Assembly: GCF_013426895.1 (NCBI RefSeq)
Contig: NZ_AP023175.1
Coordinates: 2,639,869 to 2,703,868, forward strand
Length of the DNA: 64,000 nucleotides
From: Paraburkholderia largidicola
GTDB taxonomy: Bacteria > Pseudomonadota > Gammaproteobacteria > Burkholderiales > Burkholderiaceae
Direction: 5' to 3'
The notes beneath the pieces are model-generated. The model saw nothing but the letters and a program-made list of their open reading frames with translations, was not told the DNA's origin and made no database searches. The translations under genes and the position numbers were made by a program. This document shows, in pieces, positions 24,597-33,605 of the stretch; positions within the stretch are counted from its first letter, which is position 1, and each line of letters opens with the position of its first letter.

Positions 24597-27500
24597 ATGA
24601 TCGATCTTTTCACCCGAACCTTTATTGAACTCAGCGCGGGAGCGCTTAGACTGCAACGGGCCGTCGCCGACGACGCGGCGCCCGTTCTCGTCGTCGGCCG
24701 TGCCAATGCGACGCCCGCCGAACTGGCCGCGCTGCAACGCGAGTACGCGCTGCGGGACCGGTTGCACGAAGCATGGTGCGCGATGCCGCTGGCGTTGCAG
24801 GCGCATGGCAATGGCGCACTGCTGATCCTCGCCGACCCGGGCGGCGAGTTGTTGCCTGCGGGCACGCAAGGTCCGGCAGGGTTGAAGGCATTCTTTGCGC
24901 TGGCCGTGAGTCTTGCCACGGCGTTGGACGCGATGCATGCGGCCGGCCTGATCCATCGCGCGCTGATGCCGCGCAGCTTCCTTATCGACGAAGCAGGCCG
25001 GGCTCGCCTGGTGGGCTTCGGCTTTGCGTCGTGTGCGGTGAACGACATGACGAGCGTGCCCGACGCCGACTTCGAATGGTGCGAAGCGAGCTTCAGCTAT
25101 ATGGCGCCCGAGCTTGGCGCGCGCATGAACGTGCGGGTCGACGAACGGGCCGATCTCTATTCGCTAGGCTGCATCCTCTATGAACTGCTGACGGGTGTCG
25201 TGCCGTTCGACGGCGCAACCGATGCCGCCTCGCGTGTCCACGCGCACGCGACGCATCGCCCGCGTCTTCCCGTCGAACTCGCCCCGCACGTACCGCCGCA
25301 ACTCTCGCAACTGGTGATGAAGCTGCTGGAGAAGGCGCCCGGGCAGCGTTACGCCAATGCCGCAAGCCTGCTCGCCGACCTGCGCCGCTGCGAGGATCTG
25401 TACGACCGGGTCGGGCATATCCCACCATTTGCACTCGACACGCACGCCGCGCTGCAATCGCTGCAGCGCGCGGACGGTGTGTTCGGACGCGAAGCCGAAC
25501 TCGAAGCATTGACCACGGCTTACCGTGTCGTCGCTGACGGCGGCAAGGCGCGCGTCGCGTGGATAGCCGGCGCGTCCGGCATCGGCAAGTCGACCTTGCT
25601 GCAGGAAGCTGTCGCGCGCATCCGCCGTACGGACGCGCCGCTGCTTGCCGCGGGCAAGAGCGAGGAAGGCCGCCGCGCGACACCCTATGCGATCCTCGTG
25701 CAGGCACTGGAGCCATTGCTGCAATACGTGTTGGGCTGTGCCGACGACGAATTCGCGCAATGGCGCAACCGCATTCGCGAGGCGGCAGGTCCGGCAGGCC
25801 GCACGCTCGCAGGCCTGTTGCCGACCCTCACGGCCGTGCTCGGTTCGCAGCCGGGCATCGGCGAGGCGCCGGACCCGCAGCCTTCGCTCGAACGCGAGCG
25901 CGTGTTGCAAGGCATGGCGCGTCTGATCGCGTGCTTCGCGACGGCCTCGCGTCCGCTCGTGCTCCTGCTCGACGACCTGCAATGGGCCGATGTCGGCACG
26001 CTGCATGTGCTCGAGCGCCTGTTCAGGCAGGCGGACGCGGCGCTGCTGTTCATCGGCGCATACCGGGGCAACGAGGTCGGCGCGGACCATCCGTTGCGGG
26101 TCGGTCCGCTTGCCCAGTCGCGCGACACGCTGCGCATCGAGCTGGGGCCGTTGAACGACCACGCGCTGCGCGAACTGATCGCGCTGGCGCTACATCGGGA
26201 CATGCACGCGCTCGCGCCACTGGCCGACGAGATCGGTCGCAAGACCGGGCGCAACCCGTTCTTCGTTCGCCATCTGCTGCGGGTACTTGCCGACGAAGGC
26301 GCGCTCGAATACGACCTCGAAACGGGCGCGTGGGGCTGGCATCTCGAACGCATCGTAAGCCATCGCGGCGCGGACAACGTCATCGAACTGCTGACGCACA
26401 AGCTCGAACAGTTGCCCGTGCCCGCACAGTGCGTGCTGCGCACGCTGGCTTGCCTCGGCGACCGCGCATCGGGCGACATGCTGGCCATCGCCTCGGCGCT
26501 GCCCACCTGCGATGCGGTCCAGGGTCTGCAAGCCGCGCTCGAAGCGGGCAGCGTCTATCGCGATGGCGACGACTGGGTGTTCTGGCATGACCGCATCCGC
26601 GAGGCGGCGTATGCGTCGATCCCGGAAGCCGACCGCGCGCTGCTGCATCTGAAGATCGCGCGGCGCATGATCGCGCATCGCGGCGCACAGGCTGACGTGT
26701 TCGCGATGGCCGTGCAGGTCAATCTCGCGCGGCCCGTCGTCATCGATGCTGACGAACGGCTCGCGTTCGCGCGTCTCAACCTCGATGCCGGCCGGCAAGC
26801 GAAGGCAGCGACCGCGCACCATTCAGCCCTGGGTCTGTTTCGCGCCGCGCTGGATTTTCTCGGCGACGACGCCAGCGAAGATGGTCTGACAGCCCGCATG
26901 CTGTGCGGCGAGGCGGAGTTCATGACGGGCGCGCTCGAACCGGCCGAGGCGCGGCTTGCGGCGCTGGAACAGGTGGCGGGCGACGGCATCTTCGGGGCGG
27001 ACCTCGCGCGGCTGCGCGCGGCGCTGTACACGACGCTCGGCCGCTACGATCTCGCGCTGCAAGTGGGGCTCGCGTTCCTGAGCAAAGCGGGCATCGACGT
27101 GCCGTTGCGCCCGGGCGCCTGCGACGTCGATCGCGAATACGCGCGCCTGCGCGGCTGGCTCGACGAGCATGGCATCGACGCGCTGCGCCGCCTGCCGATC
27201 GTCGCCGACCCGTTGCGCCGCGCGATCACCGACATCTTCGCCGACCTGATTCCGCCCGCGCTATACACGGATCAGGATCTCGTCGATCTGATGCTGCTGC
27301 GCGCCGTCAATCTCGGGATCGAGCACGGTCACTCCGATGCGTCCGCGAATGTGTACACCTGCATGCAGCAGATTTTCGGCGCGCGTTACGGCGACCATAC
27401 GGCCGCGTTGCCGTTCGGCGAGCTTGCGCTGCATCTCGTCGACGAGCGCGGTCTCGCGCGTTATCGCGCGCGGGTCTATATGGTGTTCGGCACCTTCGTC

Positions 27501-29666
27501 GTGCCGTGGGCGTTGCCGGCGAGGGCCGGGCACGACTACATCCGCCGTGCGTTCGATGTCGCCGTCCAAAGCGGCGATCACACCTTCGCGATGTATTGCC
27601 CAAGCAACCAGGTCACGGGGATGCTGTTCGCTGGCGAGTTCCTCGGCGACGTGCGCGCAACGATTACGCGAGGTCTCGCGCTGGTGCGCGATGCAAATTT
27701 TCGCCTCGTCATCAAATCGTTTCTCGCGAAGTGGGCCTTCGTCACGGCGCTGCAGGATGGCGCACCGGACCCCGGCGAAGAGCCGCCGCCCGTTCCCGTC
27801 GAGGGTGCGCCCGTCACGCTGGTGGATCTCGCGTACTGGGTGTACCGCATGCAGCGGGCGCTGCTGTTCGGCGATCTTCAGGATGCCGTCGAGTCGCATC
27901 GTCGCGCCGAAGCCTGCGCGCACTTCGCGCGCTCGTTCGCGGAACGCGCCGAGTTGCCGTACTACGGCGCGCTGACGCTGCTCGCGTTGCCCACGCGCGA
28001 TGCCGGACAGCAAGCGGCGCTTCAGCGTCATATGGATCAGCTCGATGTATGGGCTCGCGCCTGCCCGATGAACTTCGTCGCGCGTCGCGAACTGGTGCGC
28101 GCCGAATACCTGCGCGCAGTCGGCCTTTCGAACGAAGCAGGGCAAGGGTATGCGAAGGCTGTGTCGCACGCGCGCCGTCACGGCTTCACGCAGGTCGAAG
28201 CATTGGCCGCCGAACTGGCGGCGCGCTTTCATGCCGCCCGCGAAGAAGAGGTGCCCGCGCAGGCGTATCTGAATCACGCGCGCGGCGCGTGGCAGCGTTG
28301 GGGCGCGACGGGCAAGGTGCGTCAGTTGCAGGCCGACTACCCGGATTATTTCGAATCCGATAGCAGCGCACCGGGTGCAAGCCGTCTGCAGGAACTCGAC
28401 GTGCAGGCCGTGCTGCGGATTTCCAATGCGCTCGCCAGCAACATCGTGCCGGCGCGTCTGGTCGAAACGCTGTTGCGCACGGCGCTCGAAAGCGCGGGCG
28501 CCGAGCAGGGCGCGCTCGTGCTGTTGCAGCGTGGCGTGTGGCGTGTGGCGGCGCGCGCGCATGTGCTGGGCGGCGCGATCGTCGTCTCGCACGAAGCGGC
28601 CGATTTCTCGTCGGCGACGCTGCCGGTGTCGATCGTGCATGCCGTCGCGCGCACGCAGGAAAAGCTCGTGCTGGACGACGTGTGCGATTCGCCCGCCTAT
28701 GCGCAGGACGATTACGTGCGGCGTCATCGTCCGCGCTCGGTGCTGTGCGTGCCGCTGATGCGTTATGCGATGCTCGTGGGCGTGCTCTATATCGAGAACA
28801 ATCTCGCGGCGAATGTGTTCACGTCGGCGAAAGCGGCGTTGCTCGAAGTCGTCGCTTCGCAAGCGGCGTTCGCGCTCGAAAACGCGCGTCTCTATGAAGA
28901 GCTGTTCGAGCAGAACCGGCAGCGCGCCAAGGCCGAAGACCAGTTGCGCAATGCGCTAGGCGAGCTGGAGCGCGCGAGCCGTCTGAAGGCGATGGGCGAG
29001 CTGGTCGCGTCGATCGTGCATGAAGTCGGGCAGCCGCTCGCTGCCGTCGATACGTCGGCGAGCGCGGCGTTGCGCTGGCTGAACCGCAATCCGCCCGAAA
29101 TCGGCGAGACGCGCGAGATGCTCTCGCATATCAGCCTGAGCGCGACGCGGGCGAGGGCGATCATTCAGGGACTGCGCGCGAAGGCGCGCCGGGCAGAGCC
29201 GCAATTCACGACGCTCGATCTGAACGAGGCGCTGCGGGAAGCGGCCGCGCTCGTGGCCGGGCAACTCGATGCCATGAAGATCACATTGGAATTGCGCGGC
29301 CTTGATTGTCCCGTGCAGGTGCGCGGCGACCGCATCCAGTTGCAGCAGGTCGCGATCAACTTGCTGACCAACGGCGCCGAATCGATGGCGTCGCTCGCGC
29401 AGGGCGAGCGCAAGCTGAGGCTGATCTGCACCTCGGATGACGGGGCGCCTGTTTGTGTATCGGTGGAAGACCGCGGCAGCGGTATCGATCCGCAGATTGC
29501 CGGGCGTCTGCTCGAACCGCTGTTCACCACGAAGGAAAACGGCATGGGCATGGGCCTCGCCATCTGCAACTCGATCGTCGAAGCACATGGCGGCACGTTG
29601 ACGCTGTCGCCGCGCGAAGTAACAGGCACGCGCGCGACGTTCACGTTGCCGCGCTTCGTGTCATGA
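24597..29666 (+). CDS. Pseudokinase / AAA ATPase / GAF / histidine kinase hybrid
   Basis: A 1689-aa signalling protein. Residues ~10-275 have a Ser/Thr-kinase fold, but the key residues are lost: the catalytic loop reads HRALMPRSF instead of HRDLKPxN and the DFG site reads VGFGFAS. A large NTPase follows, with Walker A AGASGIGKSTLL (~324) and Walker B LVLLLDDLQWAD (~455), then a long helical-repeat region, a GAF domain (~1265-1430), and a histidine kinase with H box SIVHEVGQPLAAVD (~1474), N box QVAINLLTNGAESM and G boxes EDRGSGIDP and GMGMGLAICNSI. The start MIDLFTRTF at 24597 is chosen over upstream ATG/GTG codons. It precedes the FixJ-type regulator, its likely partner. Confidence 0.93.
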   Translation: MIDLFTRTFIELSAGALRLQRAVADDAAPVLVVGRANATPAELAALQREYALRDRLHEAWCAMPLALQAHGNGALLILADPGGELLPAGTQGPAGLKAFFALAVSLATALDAMHAAGLIHRALMPRSFLIDEAGRARLVGFGFASCAVNDMTSVPDADFEWCEASFSYMAPELGARMNVRVDERADLYSLGCILYELLTGVVPFDGATDAASRVHAHATHRPRLPVELAPHVPPQLSQLVMKLLEKAPGQRYANAASLLADLRRCEDLYDRVGHIPPFALDTHAALQSLQRADGVFGREAELEALTTAYRVVADGGKARVAWIAGASGIGKSTLLQEAVARIRRTDAPLLAAGKSEEGRRATPYAILVQALEPLLQYVLGCADDEFAQWRNRIREAAGPAGRTLAGLLPTLTAVLGSQPGIGEAPDPQPSLERERVLQGMARLIACFATASRPLVLLLDDLQWADVGTLHVLERLFRQADAALLFIGAYRGNEVGADHPLRVGPLAQSRDTLRIELGPLNDHALRELIALALHRDMHALAPLADEIGRKTGRNPFFVRHLLRVLADEGALEYDLETGAWGWHLERIVSHRGADNVIELLTHKLEQLPVPAQCVLRTLACLGDRASGDMLAIASALPTCDAVQGLQAALEAGSVYRDGDDWVFWHDRIREAAYASIPEADRALLHLKIARRMIAHRGAQADVFAMAVQVNLARPVVIDADERLAFARLNLDAGRQAKAATAHHSALGLFRAALDFLGDDASEDGLTARMLCGEAEFMTGALEPAEARLAALEQVAGDGIFGADLARLRAALYTTLGRYDLALQVGLAFLSKAGIDVPLRPGACDVDREYARLRGWLDEHGIDALRRLPIVADPLRRAITDIFADLIPPALYTDQDLVDLMLLRAVNLGIEHGHSDASANVYTCMQQIFGARYGDHTAALPFGELALHLVDERGLARYRARVYMVFGTFVVPWALPARAGHDYIRRAFDVAVQSGDHTFAMYCPSNQVTGMLFAGEFLGDVRATITRGLALVRDANFRLVIKSFLAKWAFVTALQDGAPDPGEEPPPVPVEGAPVTLVDLAYWVYRMQRALLFGDLQDAVESHRRAEACAHFARSFAERAELPYYGALTLLALPTRDAGQQAALQRHMDQLDVWARACPMNFVARRELVRAEYLRAVGLSNEAGQGYAKAVSHARRHGFTQVEALAAELAARFHAAREEEVPAQAYLNHARGAWQRWGATGKVRQLQADYPDYFESDSSAPGASRLQELDVQAVLRISNALASNIVPARLVETLLRTALESAGAEQGALVLLQRGVWRVAARAHVLGGAIVVSHEAADFSSATLPVSIVHAVARTQEKLVLDDVCDSPAYAQDDYVRRHRPRSVLCVPLMRYAMLVGVLYIENNLAANVFTSAKAALLEVVASQAAFALENARLYEELFEQNRQRAKAEDQLRNALGELERASRLKAMGELVASIVHEVGQPLAAVDTSASAALRWLNRNPPEIGETREMLSHISLSATRARAIIQGLRAKARRAEPQFTTLDLNEALREAAALVAGQLDAMKITLELRGLDCPVQVRGDRIQLQQVAINLLTNGAESMASLAQGERKLRLICTSDDGAPVCVSVEDRGSGIDPQIAGRLLEPLFTTKENGMGMGLAICNSIVEAHGGTLTLSPREVTGTRATFTLPRFVS

Positions 29667-29674
29667 GCCGCCGC

Positions 29675-29686
29675 ATACGATCGTAT
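29675..29686. promoter_or_regulatory. ATACGATCGTAT operator upstream of FixJ-type gene
   Basis: A perfect palindrome, extended to 14 bp as CATACGATCGTATG, lying between the hybrid kinase stop and the FixJ-type start 115 bases downstream. Autoregulation by the FixJ-type protein is a natural reading. Confidence 0.6.
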
Positions 29687-29800
29687 GATTGCCGCGCGTT
29701 CGCCGATGAGCGTCGTGGACCATCGCAATCGCATTTGTTACCATCGCCGTCCGCCTGATTGCGCGGACGTTCGCGTCGTCGAAAACAGCAAAAACCAACG

Positions 29801-30463
29801 ATGTCCAAATCCACGCCGTTCCAGACTGGTTCCCTTGAATCCGATGCGCGCCTCGTGTACGTAGTCGATGACGATGAGCTCGTGCGTGGCGCGCTCTCGG
29901 GCCTGTTGCGCTCGATCGATATCGATGTGCGCGCGTTCGCGTCGACGGAAGAGTTTCTGGCTGCCGACAAGCCGGCCATTCCTTCGTGTCTCGTGCTCGA
30001 CGTGCGGCTGCGCGGTCAAAGCGGACTCGCGTTGCAGCAAACGCTGATCGACGATGGTCGCCTGCATATGCCCATCATCTTCATGACGGGCTACGGCGAC
30101 ATTGCGATGTCGGTGAAAGCGATGAAGGCAGGTGCGATGGATTTTCTCGCGAAGCCGTTTCGCGATCAGGACATGATCGACGCCGTGATTGCCGCACTGG
30201 AGCGCGACGCGCGCCGTCTCGCGTCGGATCGCTCGCTGCACGCGATGCGCGCGGCGTGGGACTCGCTGACGCCGCGCGAGCGCGAAGTGCTGCAACTCGT
30301 CGCCACGGGTCTGTTGAACAAGCAGATTGCCGCGAACATGGGAATCGCGGAGATCACCGCGAAGATCCACCGCGGCCAGGCCATGCGCAAGATGAACTCA
30401 CGTTCCGTCGCGGAACTGATGCGCAAAATGGAAGCGCTGGGAATCGCGCGAGCGCCGCAATAG
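29801..30463 (+). CDS. FixJ-type response regulator (LuxR HTH)
   Basis: A 220-aa response regulator with an N-terminal receiver (VYVVDDDELVRGAL, Asp in CLVLDVRLRGQSGLAL, Thr in FMTGYGDIAMSVKAMKAG, Lys in FLAKPFRDQD) and a C-terminal LuxR/GerE helix-turn-helix (LTPREREVLQLVATGLLNKQIAANMGI with KIHRGQAMRKM). It follows the hybrid histidine kinase and should receive phosphate from it. The start at 29801 (MSKSTPFQT) is preferred to an upstream GTG-type start. It probably binds ATACG-WW-CGTAT palindromes found upstream of itself and three other units. Confidence 0.94.
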   Translation: MSKSTPFQTGSLESDARLVYVVDDDELVRGALSGLLRSIDIDVRAFASTEEFLAADKPAIPSCLVLDVRLRGQSGLALQQTLIDDGRLHMPIIFMTGYGDIAMSVKAMKAGAMDFLAKPFRDQDMIDAVIAALERDARRLASDRSLHAMRAAWDSLTPREREVLQLVATGLLNKQIAANMGIAEITAKIHRGQAMRKMNSRSVAELMRKMEALGIARAPQ

Positions 30464-30510
30464 CCGCAATAGCCGCACGCCGCCGGCCAACGCACGGCAA
30501 GTAGGGCCAT

Positions 30511-30522
30511 ATACGATCATAT
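30511..30522. promoter_or_regulatory. ATACGATCATAT operator upstream of receiver gene
   Basis: Matches the palindrome at 29675 at 11 of 12 positions, about 100 bases upstream of the stand-alone receiver gene. Confidence 0.5.
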
Positions 30523-30609
30523 GATGGCGGCCCGTTGAGGCGCGCTCTATCCTGAAGCTGCCGGGCAAGATTGCGATCCGCTCATTCGCTTGCCGGGCCA
30601 TCAGCGAGA

Positions 30610-30993
30610 GTGTCCTTGTTCCAGCACAACAACGAGCTAGTCTCCATCGTCGACGACGATTCCCTCGTACGCGCCGCGACCAGCAGTCTGGTGCGTTCGT
30701 TTGGATGGGAAGCGCGGGTCTTTTCATCCGGCGCGGAGCTGCTTGCTTCCGGCGTGCTCGAACGCACGCGTTGCCTCGTCTGCGACGTGCAGATGCCCGA
30801 TATGGACGGCATCGAGCTAGTCGAGACGCTCGAGCGCAAAGGCATGCGCATCCCCACGATCTTCATTACCGCCTTCGCCACGGTTCGCATCCGCGAGCGC
30901 GTGCAGGCGGGCGCGGCGCTTTGCATGATCGAAAAGCCGATCGAAGCCGTGGAACTGGAGACGTGGATTGGCCGCGCGCTCGGATATGGATGA
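30610..30993 (+). CDS. Stand-alone receiver-domain response regulator
   Basis: A single receiver domain of about 127 aa with no output domain. It has SIVDDDSLVRAAT, the phosphoacceptor Asp in CLVCDVQMPDMDGIELV, Thr in IFITAFATVRIRE and the lysine in MIEKPIEAVEL. There is no good ATG; GTG 30610 and TTG 30616 (both shortly before FQHNNELVSIV) or TTG 30571 are possible starts. It lies just after the FixJ-type gene with a related operator between them, and may act as a phosphate sink or shuttle for the hybrid kinase. Confidence 0.85.
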   Translation: MSLFQHNNELVSIVDDDSLVRAATSSLVRSFGWEARVFSSGAELLASGVLERTRCLVCDVQMPDMDGIELVETLERKGMRIPTIFITAFATVRIRERVQAGAALCMIEKPIEAVELETWIGRALGYG

Positions 30994-31085
30994 CGCTCGG
31001 GCCGTGCTGTTGAAAGCGTGACGCGTGAGCGAATGCAATGCAACTGTAATGCCGATACATTTGGATACGTCGAGGAAAAACAGAC

Positions 31086-31106
31086 GACACATTCGGCGCT
31101 TCTAAT
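31086..31106 (+). promoter_or_regulatory. GACACA-N9-TCTAAT promoter of BON gene (P5)
   Basis: GACACA 31086-31091, nine bases, TCTAAT 31101-31106, 71 bases before the start codon. Upstream GATACA (31054) and GATACG (31064) copies are spaced about 10 bp, again like tandem OmpR-type sites. Confidence 0.6.
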
Positions 31107-31176
31107 CCCTGGCAGGCATCGGCGTTAGCGCGTCGATGGCCTGCAAACCAGTTTCTACAACGACAAGGACAAGACA

Positions 31177-31560
31177 ATGAACCTCCGCCAATTCGTGATG
31201 GGCAGCGGCCTCGCCGCCGTGATCGCTTTCTCTTGCGCGCCGACCTTCGCTGCGGACGCAGCAGCATCGGCAACGGATGCAGCCGCAACGACGGCCGCTC
31301 CCGCCGCCACGTCGAAGAAGTCGGTTCGCGTCGCGAATCGCGCGTTCTCGAAGACCGTTCAAAAGACGCTGTTGAAGACGAAGGGCCTGGAAGATTCGTC
31401 GATCACCGTATTCGGCAACGCGAAGACGGGTCAGGTGACCTTGGCCGGCCAGATCGTGAGCGAAGACCAGGACCACCTCGCCGTCGAAACGGCAAAGCAG
31501 GTGCACGGCGTGACGGCCGTCGTCAGCAAGCTGACGCTGCGCCAGCAAGGCGGCGGTTGA
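31177..31560 (+). CDS. BON-domain periplasmic protein
   Basis: A 127-aa exported protein. The signal peptide (LRQFVMGSGLAAVIAFSC... cleaved near TFAADA) is followed by an alanine/threonine-rich linker and one BON domain (VQKTLLKTKGLEDSSITVFG, GQVTLAGQIVSEDQ, AKQVHGVTAVVSKL). BON domains bind phospholipid or other surfaces and are common in osmotic or envelope-stress proteins such as OsmY. It is driven by a GATACA-type promoter and followed by a strong hairpin. Confidence 0.9.
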   Translation: MNLRQFVMGSGLAAVIAFSCAPTFAADAAASATDAAATTAAPAATSKKSVRVANRAFSKTVQKTLLKTKGLEDSSITVFGNAKTGQVTLAGQIVSEDQDHLAVETAKQVHGVTAVVSKLTLRQQGGG

Positions 31561-31574
31561 TCGCGGCGTAATAC

Positions 31575-31622
31575 ACGGCGGCGAACGGCCCCGCGGGAAT
31601 GCAACCCGCAGGGCCGCCGCCG
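31575..31622 (+). terminator. GC-rich stem-loop after BON gene
   Basis: ACGGCGGC...GGCC.CGCGGG pairs with CCCGC.GGGCC.GCCGCCGT in a long, slightly interrupted stem starting 14 bases after the BON stop codon. There is no T-tract. Confidence 0.6.
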
Positions 31623-31677
31623 TCAGAACGAAGACGTTTTCACGCTATGGCCCGCGACAGTGACGGGAGACAAGCCG

Positions 31678-32115
31678 ATGAGCGCGCTATCCGAAGACAA
31701 TATCGTGGTTCGCACACTGCTGAATGTGCTGGACCCTTCCGCAGCACAGCGCGATGCGTGCGCGGTCAACCGTTATGCCGCGCTGAAGAAGCTGCGCGTC
31801 AGCTTACCGTCGCCTGTCGTTGAAGAGGCAAGCGACGCGCCGTCGCGGCCCGCACATATCGTGGTCGAAGAACGGCTGTCGTCGTGCACGATCAGCGTCT
31901 CGTGGAGCGATCCCTGCTCGGGGCGATACAACGCGCAGATCTGGCGCAGCGGACTCGCGCGCGACGCAGCCGTATGCGCGCTGACGGGCCGCGCGATCAG
32001 CCGCGGCGACGAGGTGTTCCGTCCGCGCGCGCACGACTTTCATGTCCCTTCCAACCGGCATCAGATGATCCTCGCGGCGACGCTCGATCCGCACGCGGAA
32101 CAGCCCGTTGCATGA
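31678..32115 (+). CDS. DUF3331 domain protein
   Basis: A 145-aa cytoplasmic protein of the DUF3331 family, found mainly in Burkholderia and relatives. The conserved part is ISVSWSDPCSGRYNAQIW, then ARDAAVCALTGRAISRGDEVFRPR. The paired cysteines in SDPCSG and AVCALTG may bind metal, but that is inference. ATG 31678 follows a GGGAG site; an upstream GTG at 31660 is less likely. Function is unknown. Confidence 0.88.
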   Translation: MSALSEDNIVVRTLLNVLDPSAAQRDACAVNRYAALKKLRVSLPSPVVEEASDAPSRPAHIVVEERLSSCTISVSWSDPCSGRYNAQIWRSGLARDAAVCALTGRAISRGDEVFRPRAHDFHVPSNRHQMILAATLDPHAEQPVA

Positions 32116-32154
32116 GGCGTATCATTTCCAGTCCGAATCTTTATCGGGGACAAC

Positions 32155-33555
32155 ATGAGTGAACTATGGCGCTTGTCGGCGGCTGAACTCGCGAGGCGGG
32201 TTCGCAGCCGTGAAGTATCCGCGCGCGACGCGGCGCAGTCCGCGCTGGCGCGTCTCGATGCAGTGAACCCCATCATCAACGCGGTCGTCGCGCACAAGCC
32301 CGAATGGGTGCTGCGCCAGGCGGACGAGATCGACCGCGCGATCGCGCGCGGCGAAGACCCGGGTCCGCTCGCGGGCGTGCCCGTCACCGTGAAAATCAAC
32401 GTCGATCAGGCCGGCTTTGCGACCACGAACGGCACGCGTCTGCAGGAAAACCTGATTGCCGAAACGAGCAGTCCGGCCGTCGACAATCTCTCGAAGGCGG
32501 GCGCGGTGCTGCTTGGCCGCAGCAATTCGCCGACCTTCGCGCTGCGCTGGTTCACGTCGAATCAGGTACATGGCCGCACGTTGAATCCGCGCGACCCGAA
32601 GCTCACGCCGGGCGGCTCGTCGGGCGGCGCGGCTGCCGCCGTTACGGCGGGGATCGGACAGCTTGCGCTCGGCACCGATATCGGCGGCTCGGTCCGCTAT
32701 CCGGCCTATGCGTGTGGTGTGCACGGACTCAGGCCGAGCTTCGGGCGTGTGCCGGCGTTCAACGCGTCGTCGCCGGAACGCGCGATCGGCGCGCAACTGA
32801 TGTCGGCAGCGGGACCGATTGCCCGCACGATCGACGATCTGCGTCTCGGCCTGCTTGCGCTTGCCGCGCCGGATCTTCGCGATCCCTGGTATGTGCCGCT
32901 GCCGCTGGAAGGGCGAGCCGTGCCACGGCGCGCGGCGCTGTGCCTGCGGCCCGGCGGTCTGCAGATCGCGAAGGAAGTCGAGGAGGCGTTGCTCGATGCG
33001 GCGCGCCGGCTCGTCGATGCAGGCTGGAGCGTCGAGGAAATCGACGACGTGCCGTCGATCCGCGAAGCCGGGCAACTGCAGGAGCGCTTATGGCTGGGCG
33101 ACGGCTTCGATGCACTGGCCGACTCCGTTGCGCGTGACGGCGATCCGGGCGCGGCGGCCGTCGTCGCGGCGGCGCGTCTGAAGGTGCAAGGTCTGCCCGC
33201 CGATGTGATCAGCCGTTCGCTGGTGCGGCGTTCGACGCTGGTGCGTCAGTGGCGTCTGTTTCTCGATCAGTATGCCGTGGTGTTGATGCCCGTGTCCGGC
33301 GAACTGCCTTTCCCCGACGACCTGGATCAGCGTGGTGCAGAAGGTTTCGACCGGGTATGGGAAGCGCAGCTCACGATGCGCGCGCTGCCCGCGATGGGCC
33401 TGCCGGGGCTGGCTGTCACCACGCAACTCGTGGATGGCGTGCCCGTCGGCGTGCAGATCGTCGCCGCGCATTATCGCGAGGATCTGTGTCTGCTCGCGGG
33501 TGAAGCGATCGAAGCGCGCGGCGTGCCGCCTGCGCCGATCGATCCGGTTGTTTGA
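32155..33555 (+). CDS. Amidase signature-family amidase
   Basis: A 466-aa amidase that would hydrolyse a carboxamide to acid and ammonia. It shows the full Ser-cisSer-Lys signature: the lysine in LAGVPVTVKINVDQAG, the serine-rich segment TPGGSSGGAAAAVTAG at about residue 155, and TDIGGSVRYPAYACGVHGLRPSFGRVP. The length is normal. It starts 40 bases after DUF3331 on the same strand and could share its transcript. A strong hairpin separates it from the convergent stress-protein gene. The substrate is unknown. Confidence 0.93.
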   Translation: MSELWRLSAAELARRVRSREVSARDAAQSALARLDAVNPIINAVVAHKPEWVLRQADEIDRAIARGEDPGPLAGVPVTVKINVDQAGFATTNGTRLQENLIAETSSPAVDNLSKAGAVLLGRSNSPTFALRWFTSNQVHGRTLNPRDPKLTPGGSSGGAAAAVTAGIGQLALGTDIGGSVRYPAYACGVHGLRPSFGRVPAFNASSPERAIGAQLMSAAGPIARTIDDLRLGLLALAAPDLRDPWYVPLPLEGRAVPRRAALCLRPGGLQIAKEVEEALLDAARRLVDAGWSVEEIDDVPSIREAGQLQERLWLGDGFDALADSVARDGDPGAAAVVAAARLKVQGLPADVISRSLVRRSTLVRQWRLFLDQYAVVLMPVSGELPFPDDLDQRGAEGFDRVWEAQLTMRALPAMGLPGLAVTTQLVDGVPVGVQIVAAHYREDLCLLAGEAIEARGVPPAPIDPVV

Positions 33556-33560
33556 GCTTG

Positions 33561-33582
33561 CCGGGCGGCTGCTGCCGCCCGG
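33561..33582. terminator. Bidirectional terminator hairpin
   Basis: CCGGGCGGC and GCCGCCCGG form a perfect 9-bp stem around TGCT, midway between the convergent amidase and universal stress protein genes. Confidence 0.65.
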
Positions 33583-33605
33583 TCCGCACGCGTCCTCATA
33601 CAAGA

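Noticed and set aside
27261..28862. 533-codon minus-strand frame opposite the hybrid kinase
   Set aside because: Antisense shadow of a well-supported 1689-aa gene, Arg/His-rich, no motifs.
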